Positions 57,901 to 64,000 of a DNA stretch of 64,000 bases are shown one piece after another. Positions within the stretch are counted from its first letter, which is position 1. Every line of letters starts with the position of its first letter. Origin of the DNA: Anthoceros angustus (Eukaryota > Streptophyta > Anthocerotopsida > Anthocerotales > Anthocerotaceae); NCBI GenBank assembly GCA_010909165.1, contig MU008204.1, forward strand, positions 203,810-267,809, in the 5' to 3' direction. A program made the translations under genes and the position numbers. Below the pieces are notes generated by a model that was not told the origin of the DNA, did no database searches, and worked only from the letters and a program-made list of their open reading frames with translations.

Positions 57901-58149
57901 TATGCGACTGATGTTCGGGAAGAATTCTTCAGTGACACCTCCGGCAAAGGCCGAATTGTCACGGCAGGTCACGTCGGCTATAAGTTGGTCCTGTTTCATG
58001 GGGAAAGAGACACACACATGCTTACACTGGCAATCTCACGCAACAAGAGCAGAGCAGAAAACCATCAATCCCAGACCAATTGAGCCCACCTCCTCCCCTG
58101 CAGCCATCCAGGCGCAGGTGAGCAGTAGAAGGACCCAAATTCCTGCCAT
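54951..58149 (-). CDS. Xylose isomerase
   Basis: Interconverts D-xylose and D-xylulose with two divalent metal ions. Twenty exons on the minus strand: 58149-58090, 57990-57892, 57798-57724, 57639-57510, 57416-57325, 57242-57192, 57111-57032, 56949-56895, 56810-56700, 56589-56538, 56454-56409, 56308-56253, 56154-56103, 56021-55942, 55867-55797, 55683-55643, 55560-55461, 55350-55279, 55193-55116 and 54986-54951. They sum to 1437 nt (478 aa), the size of the Arabidopsis enzyme. Residues 1-17 look like a signal peptide ([17 protein letters not shown]), as in plant homologues. Catalytic His140 and Asp143 lie in FHDRD, metal-binding Glu274 and Lys276 in [20 protein letters not shown] and [16 protein letters not shown] give the other metal ligands. 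All key residues are present. Confidence 0.95.
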
Positions 58150-59090
58150 TGCTCCTCAAATCGTCCAACCGAGCTTCCACGGAGCTAGTGCGACTTGCAA
58201 GCGGTCTCAAATGAGAGAAACCACCAGGTTGTTATCTAAGCATTCTCCTTGGTCTGTTGCCAACTCGCAGGTTGTCAGCAGCGCAGTCTCGTGTTCAGTG
58301 CCAGCTTACGTTTATAAACCCATGAAACGTTACCCAATACGGCGGGAATCCCGGGGTCTGAAGCAGAAGTGGCGTCCAGAAGCGGAACCACAATCCAGAA
58401 TTTTGGCAGAACTGGAAATAAATCTGAACGCGCTGTTGCCATTGGCTGAAAAATCACCGTATCATGCATGCGAGGGGTATGTGTCCAGCACGACAAATGG
58501 GCATATCCTTATGCGAAAGAGAAATCTACCATGCAGGATGTGCCTTATCTCGCCCTTTCTACCTACCCGTATGTGACTAGCTCAAATTGGATGTTCATAA
58601 AAATCATTTAGCGAAAGAACTGAAAGGAAACCACGATGAACTGTCACAGATGTATCAGGTCTGTTGATGGTACAACGCACCTTCCCTGTCAGATCAGATA
58701 AAGATCTGTAATGTGTATAGGCAAGGAGCTATGTACATTCAAGGCGAGTAAACTGCTAAGCTGCGTAGCATACTTCCTGAAGTTTAGAAAAGACAAGTTC
58801 AGATTGATCACAACCGACTCCGCAAGTCCATTTCAACTTGTAGTGATACATCGAGTCAAAACATCTGCTTCCAAATTCCATTTGTTCCAAACACGATATT
58901 TCCGAAAAACGATTTTTTAGGTTCAAGGGTCGGAGGAGAGTCCTTGACAAAAGATCCTGCGGTTGATGTGGAGGCTACATGCGACTGACTTCCAAGAGAA
59001 CCTTGAAATTGTCCACCGGCAAGTCCATGGCTTGGTTACCACACATCACTCGAGAGAGACCTAGGAACGCGTCCAGTTCGTGTAGTTCTT
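58150..59090. promoter_or_regulatory. Xylose isomerase upstream region and ZIP gene 3' side
   Basis: Both neighbours are on the minus strand. A plus-strand ORF here (57902-58576) overlaps exons 1-2 in antisense and is not supported. No other feature. Confidence 0.5.
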
Positions 59091-60436
59091 TCATGCCCAG
59101 ATTGCAAGCAGAGACATAGCAGATACTCCAAAAAGTAATGAAACATACGACCAGATTTGCAGTTGACGATTACACCGCATTCTCTTGCTTAAGAAGTCTG
59201 CTGCTATGAGATCTACCAAAGCCATATAGATTAATATTCCTGCAGATATGCTGTCAAATACTCCTTCCACAATCAGTGAAGTTGGACTATTTGCAACGTA
59301 GCTTGAAGATATCAGGAATCCAATGCCCACTCCTATGGGTGTGGTGACCGTAAAAAAGAATGCCATACAAGCGGCAGAAAAGTTCCTGAACTCGGCCTGC
59401 ATACAACACACCCAATTTCAGTAACTAACATGGTCGGGAGGCAGAAAGCTTGTCAGACATCCTAGCCATGAACAGAAGCCCACCTGAGAAATACAACCAC
59501 CAAGAGCAAAACCCTCAAAAAACTGATGGAAAGTGAGCGCAGCGATGAGTGGGCGAATTGTACATGGACTTCGGGATACTCCCAAGGAAACCCCAATAAT
59601 TACCGAATGGGCCAGAATTCCTACCTCCAGCACCTGGAACGAACATGAACATCTCCAGAGTTAGACATGATCAAGGTGAAACCCCCCATAAGTTACCCGG
59701 CCAAGGAACACATTCCCACCTGAGAAATTACAACATGTCGAATGTGCTGCAACCCTTCTTCTGGAGGCTCTGTATCATGGGAGTGGCCAAGATGGCCATG
59801 CACATGCTCATGAGTAATGTCTATGCATTCATGGTGTCCTTCAGGATGGCTATGGCTGTGCGAAGCTGCATGAGCACGCATCCCCACGATGTGTATCTGA
59901 GAGCCTCCATCATGTCCACCAGTTTCTTGAGTCTTGATACTCTTGGAGGACACATCTGAAACAGCAACTCCTTCGAAAGGTACATATCCTTCCATCTCTG
60001 GCGCCACATCTTTATGATCGTGCTCTCCATGAGAGTGCTTCTTCTCATAAAACTGGGTGGCCAGAAAGTCCACTATCAACGTCAAGAGAGCAGCAAGCAT
60101 GGCAATAAACCCTGCAAAAGGGAACTTGCTCCAAGGATAACTCGGCAAGCAATCGCTGGTCAAAGCCTCGGTAGCATCTGGCATCATGTGCACAAAGCCC
60201 GTGGCCAATATAACCCCGGCAGCAAATGCCTTGGCAATGAAGAAGAAGTTGCCATCAGTCTTGAGGTGCTTCACACTCTTTCCGAGCAGCGGTATCGCTA
60301 CTCCCAGGGCCCCCAAAGCGAAGATTGAAACGATGGCAGCAACTTTTAAAGTCTTAGCCCCTTCAGTGTCTCTGCACGTCGAATCTTGCGCAGAAGCGCA
60401 AGTCATGACCAGGCTCTGTACCTCGAGAATGTTCAT
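59091..60436 (-). CDS. ZIP family zinc/iron transporter
   Basis: Imports Zn2+ or related divalent metals into the cytosol. Three exons, 60436-59720, 59633-59484 and 59396-59091, sum to 1173 nt (390 aa). A short Cys-containing N-terminal part comes first, then eight predicted membrane helices. The long loop between helices III and IV is very His-rich: [23 protein letters not shown] and [13 protein letters not shown]. Helix IV has the signature [10 protein letters not shown] and helix [12 protein letters not shown], with the His/Glu metal site. GHLGHSHD-type loops are typical of plant ZIPs. Position (plasma membrane or endomembrane) and exact metal are not readable from sequence. Confidence 0.93.
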
Positions 60437-60960
60437 CCAGGCAGGTCCAATTCCTTAAAATCAACGGTGGACTAGGCGGTGGACTAGATTGTCTGTCCCA
60501 CCGTGCCTACTCAACCAATGTTGCAATTTTGCAAATTAACGCAGCCCCCCAGCTTGAAGAAACCCTGATAAACATCCACCGCAACGCCCAACACCGAAAT
60601 TTCACTGCCGCACTTGTATGCCTCTGCTTCACGGCATCTGCTGCACACCCGAATTCGTCAACATACTACGGTGCTGCCCTCGGTTCTCAAAGTTATAGGG
60701 CTCCTTCTTTCGAGCGGTCTTTGGCACCTTCAGTGTTAGAAGCTAAGCCCTCCTACAACCTTTAAGGCACTTGAGTTTTCCAAGGGAAACGATTGTAAAA
60801 GCCGCATGCTAGGACTGTCTATGCTCCCGAATCCTCGCAGTGCTTGCTGCAACCCGAAACACGATCCCACAGAAAATCGCAAGTTCGATGCGCCACTCAC
60901 AAGTTCTCCGTGAGCTACGCTTGCTGTATGTCTCATTTAATGCTTTTTTATTAAAATCTC
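60437..60960. promoter_or_regulatory. ZIP gene upstream region
   Basis: Holds the promoter and leader of the ZIP gene. No other feature is seen before the LINE tail. Confidence 0.45.
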
Positions 60961-60969
60961 TTTGATAGG

Positions 60970-62450
60970 GAAACATCTTTTTTCAAGCCAATGGAAACTT
61001 TATTAAAATGAAAATCCATCTACCCCAAACAAAGGGGGACAACCTATGAAAGGGCAAGAGCCGGGGGGGGGGCTAGCCCCACGAATGCCAACCCCGAAGC
61101 TACCTACCACCCCCGATTATGTCGTGGTCTGAGATGAGGAAAGGCCCCTAGCCGGGGGGCTAGCCCCACGAATGCCAACCCCGAAGCTACCTACCACCCC
61201 CGATTATGTCGTGGTCTCAGATGAGGAAAGGCCCCTAGCCGGGTGGCTAGCCCCACGAATGCCAACCCCGAAGCTACCTACCACCCCCGATTATGTCGTG
61301 GTCTCAGATGAGGAAAGGCCCCTAGCCGGGGGGCTAGCCCCACGAATGCCAACCCCGAAGCTACCTACCACCCCCGATTATGTCGTGGTCTGAGATGAGG
61401 AAAGGCCCCTATTATGTCATGGTCTGAGATGAGGAAAGGCCCCGATTATGTCGTGGTCTGAGATGAGGAAAGGCCTACCTATAAGGTGCCAATGACGCCA
61501 CATCTCCTACGCTCGTTGCCATCCTATAAATAGCATTCGCCAGTGTGCTCTGCAAGGCAATGGATACCCACTGTCGAAAGAAAGCCACCACCGGAGAAAG
61601 AAGGAGACCCATCTTGTTCCGACGGCTGTAGAAGGCTTTTGCACAATCCTTAATGAACTGGGAAAAATCCTTGCCCATAGTCCCGTGAGTCTCAATGGCG
61701 TGGTGGATGAAGGCATCGTCGTCATGCAAAGGTGTGTAATTGTGTACCTTGGCAGTCGCGCATGCCTCCGCCGCCCAGCTCGGAGGGTTGATGATGACAT
61801 GCTCACAAACGGAGTTCCGAGTAGGGTCCGTTACGACATCCGCAATAGAGATTTGGTCCCCCCCGGATCAGAAATAGATCCGCCTTGACCAACACCCCAT
61901 TGCGCGGGGTATATGAACGCTCCCCGTATAAAAAATAACCGCTCTCCTTGGCCATCGAGAACATGACGTCGCGAACGGCGTCATGCATAGCGATATGTTG
62001 CCCTCCAATTGGACAGCGAGCCAGATGGGACCCTCAGTCATCGAGGGGGGCCGCACAGCTGCAAGCTGAGAGAGAACAGGCCAGAGGCTGGACCAAACCT
62101 AGGTGGAACCTCATCATAGTTGAAAAAGAAGCTGGTGCGATTAGGAACGCCTAGATGCAAGGCCGTTCTACAAGCCAGGAGCGTGCTCCTTTCCCCGAGC
62201 AAGAGTGGATGCGGGCAAGAGCGGCGAATAGTAGAGTCCAGAAGGATTGTTCGCCGTGCTTGCCCGTCAAGCAAGGCCCCTACAGCATACTCCAAGGTCC
62301 CCGGTTCGATAATGTCTTCAAGTGGCCACATAATCTGTAAATCAAAATTCCATAGGCTTAATAGAAAAGCTAGGAGGGAGCCATCGTCCCTGGTGAGATA
62401 ACCCGACCGACAAGCGAAGCAGGACGAAAGAATGCCAAATGCCACACGAT
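60970..62450 (-). mobile_element. Degenerate LINE (copy 2), C-terminal part and 3' UTR
   Basis: Minus-strand pieces in order: 62445-62038 (LLSLWNFDLQIMWPLEDIIE...), 61988-61803 (ESGYFLYGERSYTPRNGVLV, KADLFLIRGG) and then, in the frame open to 61475, IADVVTDPTR followed by NYTPLHDDDAFIHHAIETHG and a C-terminal helix region. Its YTPRNGVLVKADLFLIRGG and the copy-1 reading at 3420-3490 are clearly related. I take this to be a domain downstream of the RT, perhaps nuclease-like, but did not find a firm catalytic pattern. The 3' UTR includes an 87-bp tandem array and ends near 60990 with TAATAAAGT. At least one frame change is present. Confidence 0.7.
61063..61480. repeat. 87-bp tandem repeat within the LINE 3' region
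   Basis: Four almost identical 87-bp units (GGGCTAGCCCCACGAATGCC, AACCCCGAAGCTACCTACCA, CCCCCGATTATGTCGTGGTC, TGAGATGAGGAAAGGCCCCT) start at about 61071, 61158, 61245 and 61331. Two short partial units follow to 61480. Since 87 is 29 codons, one frame stays open, without meaning. Confidence 0.93.
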
Positions 62451-62690
62451 GGTCCCCTTACAAAGATAGGTCACCAACGTGGGCCAAGTCCTCCTTCAAA
62501 GCTCATCCACAAAACCCTGAACAAAGGCCGAAGGTCCTATGAGACCCCCAAGACGCAAAGGAACTATATCCCCAAGAAATTAAAAAATTGATTTTTTTAA
62601 TAAAAAATATCTTTTATCCAATGTCTTTCATTGGTATGTTCCAAAACTACCTAATAGATTTCATGAACTTAGTATTTCATATTGGAATAT
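62451..62690. other. Short spacer between LINE remnants
   Basis: AT-rich from about 62575; no gene. Confidence 0.4.
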
Positions 62691-62699
62691 CCTGAGTAT

Positions 62700-62885
62700 C
62701 TGCTCATGCATGCATATGACATTGTGGGTGTAGTAAATGACTTTAGGTAAGGAGCTCAGTTACTCCTCTCCACCTCGACCCCGTCCCCTTTGGTTATCCC
62801 ATCCAGGAGGGACGGGCTTTTCCCATCGTTTTTTTTCACCTCAATAAACCACTTTTCTCATCATTTTTTCACCTCAATAAATAAT
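62700..62885 (+). mobile_element. Solo LINE 3' end (subfamily of the 3-kb LINE)
   Basis: GCATATGACATTGTGGGTG, CTTTAGGTAAGGAGCTCAGT, TACTCCTCTCCACC, CCATCGTTTTTTTTCACCTC and AATAAA follow each other. The reverse complement of 3060-2915 reads the same way. The CACCTCAATAAA end is present twice (62846 and 62870). Only the tail is present. Confidence 0.75.
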
Positions 62886-62903
62886 GTTCCGGATTAGAAT
62901 ATA

Positions 62904-64000
62904 TTAGACTACATTCACGTCAGCATGCCTCGTATCCCGGACGGAAAACGTATGCACCAACCCATCCATGTCGGTCCACAAGCTCTGTCCTGGCGGCTTC
63001 CATGCCCTTTCTCTTTTTCTCCAGGCATGCATCTCCTTTGCCCGCTCCCACATATTTGCATCGGTATATATGTTTGACATCAACACATATGCTGCAGCAT
63101 CTTTCTCATTGATCTTCACAGCTTCTTGGAAAGCATGGCATCCCACCTCAACGTTGCTCCACTTTCGGCAAGCACCCAACACAGTGTGCCAAACTGCAGC
63201 ACCAGGCGGGACAGGCATTGTCCTGACCAAAGACAGTGCCTCATCCAGTCGGCCAGCACGACCCAGAAGATCCACCATGCACGTGTAGTGCTCCACCGTG
63301 GGAATGATGCCGTGGTCTCTTTTCATCGCGTCAAAGTACTCTCTCCCCTTGTTCAAAAGACCCGCATGACTGCATACTGTTAGTACGCTGAGGAGAGTGA
63401 TGCCCACCGGCTGTATGCCGTCCTCCCTCATTCTCTGGACCAAGTCAAAGACCACTTGACTGTCTCCTTGACAGGCGTACCCTGCAATCAGTGCACTCCA
63501 GGTTACAACATCTTGTTCGGGCAACGAGTCAAACACCTGCTGTGCATCAACCATGCTCCCGGCTTTTCCATACATGTTTATCAAACTACCGGCTACAAAC
63601 AAATCAAATTGAAGCCCAGCTTCTTCAATCTGAGCATGCAGCTGCCTCCCCAAATTCAAAGCTGCTACGTTTGCAATGACCTGCAGAAGGCAGACAAACG
63701 TCACGGCGTCAGGTACAGCAAATCCTTCTTCTTGCATACTAGTGTAAAGACGAAGGGCTTCCTGGCCCATCCCCTGTTGCGAATACCCAGCTATAAGGGC
63801 GTTCCACGTCACCACATTTTTTTCACCAAGTCCGTCAAAAACTCGCTGAGCATCCTCTATGCTGCCACACTTCGCATACATGTTCACCAAGCTGCTGGCC
63901 ACAAAGACATCAGCTTGATGCCCCTGCTCTCTAATTTGGACATGAAGCTGCTTTCCCTTCTCCAAAGCTGGGGCACCCACACTTGCACAAGCTTGCAGGA
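62904..64000 (-). CDS. PLS-type pentatricopeptide repeat protein, cut by the window edge
   Basis: The frame is open to the right window edge on the minus strand, so the N-terminal part is missing. The visible about 360 residues hold P, L and S repeats (GKQLHVQIREQGHQADVFVA, SSLVNMYAKCGSIEDAQRVF, VVTWNALIAGYSQQGMGQEA and so on) and E-type motifs (AAVWHTVLGACRKWSNVEVG, AAYVLMSNIYTDANMWERAK). It ends with an E+-like stretch (GQSLWTDMDGLVHTFSVRDT, RHADVNVV) and a stop; no DYW deaminase domain follows. Such proteins bind single organellar RNAs, mostly for C-to-U editing. Plus-strand LINE tail sequence begins 20 bp past the stop. Confidence 0.88.
   Translation of the reverse strand, partial: LQACASVGAPALEKGKQLHVQIREQGHQADVFVASSLVNMYAKCGSIEDAQRVFDGLGEKNVVTWNALIAGYSQQGMGQEALRLYTSMQEEGFAVPDAVTFVCLLQVIANVAALNLGRQLHAQIEEAGLQFDLFVAGSLINMYGKAGSMVDAQQVFDSLPEQDVVTWSALIAGYACQGDSQVVFDLVQRMREDGIQPVGITLLSVLTVCSHAGLLNKGREYFDAMKRDHGIIPTVEHYTCMVDLLGRAGRLDEALSLVRTMPVPPGAAVWHTVLGACRKWSNVEVGCHAFQEAVKINEKDAAAYVLMSNIYTDANMWERAKEMHAWRKRERAWKPPGQSLWTDMDGLVHTFSVRDTRHADVNVV

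Noticed and set aside
57902-58576. 224-codon plus-strand ORF
   Set aside because: Antisense to xylose isomerase exons 1-2 and its promoter; no similarity to known proteins seen.
61063-61480. CRISPR-like appearance of regular repeats (here and at 940-1680)
   Set aside because: Units are contiguous with no unique spacers, and the window is a plant nuclear genome.

Overview
The window looks like nuclear DNA of a land plant, most likely a seedless one (lycophyte or bryophyte). The genes include plant families: a plastid glutamyl-tRNA reductase, a malectin-like/LRR receptor-like protein, a DUF4228 (PADRE) protein, GH5 mannanase, two GT61 glycosyltransferases, a plant xylose isomerase and a PLS-type PPR protein. 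Genes carry many short introns, mostly 75-140 bp, with canonical GT..AG ends. The two tRNA genes are nuclear in type. The species cannot be fixed from the sequence alone.

Layout. 1-6.2 kb is a graveyard: pieces of one DUF7869-type mobile-element ORF, broken up by a palindromic 45-bp minisatellite and by a minus-strand LINE. 7.2-12.1 kb holds DNA polymerase eta (minus, 11 exons) and a decayed second copy of its 3' end. 12.6-17.6 kb is a gene-dense plus-strand block: an RBR-type RING/IBR protein, a probable plastid protein with eight exons, and an endo-beta-mannanase. 18.3-20.6 kb has a hypothetical gene, tRNA-Pro, dispersed SINE-like repeats and a 9-bp minisatellite. 20.8-25.7 kb holds an RLP4-like receptor protein (minus, 8 exons) and a broken tandem copy of its LRR end. 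26.6-31 kb has plastid HEMA and a first GT61 gene, both minus. 31.8-36 kb has an intronless HAD hydrolase and a membrane protein whose C-terminal RRPS-repeat tail lies in another frame. 36.1-38.3 kb is retroelement debris (SINE-like, Ty3 integrase, RTE-like RT). 40.5-42.9 kb is the second GT61 gene. 43.8-44.6 kb is a broken KIN17-like copy, next to tRNA-Gly. 45-48.9 kb has repeats and no gene I can support. 49.0-53.0 kb is a 2-kb tandem duplication of a DUF4228 gene. 53.3-54.7 kb is another, older tandem duplication. 54.9-60.4 kb holds xylose isomerase (20 exons) and a ZIP metal transporter, both minus. 61-62.9 kb is a second LINE with an 87-bp satellite and a solo LINE tail. The window ends inside a PPR gene.

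Exon models were built by hand from splice signals plus protein-family similarity. For POLH, RBR, the plastid protein, GH5, RLP4, HEMA, GT61 x2, xylose isomerase and ZIP the summed exon lengths are multiples of three and the joined frames stay open; individual borders may still be off by a few bases. The genes do not form one pathway. Most of what is unusual here is structural: tandem copies whose reading frames are damaged in complementary ways, palindromic or tandem arrays, a splice donor inside a microsatellite, and solo LINE tails. I did not find a convincing new multi-gene system.
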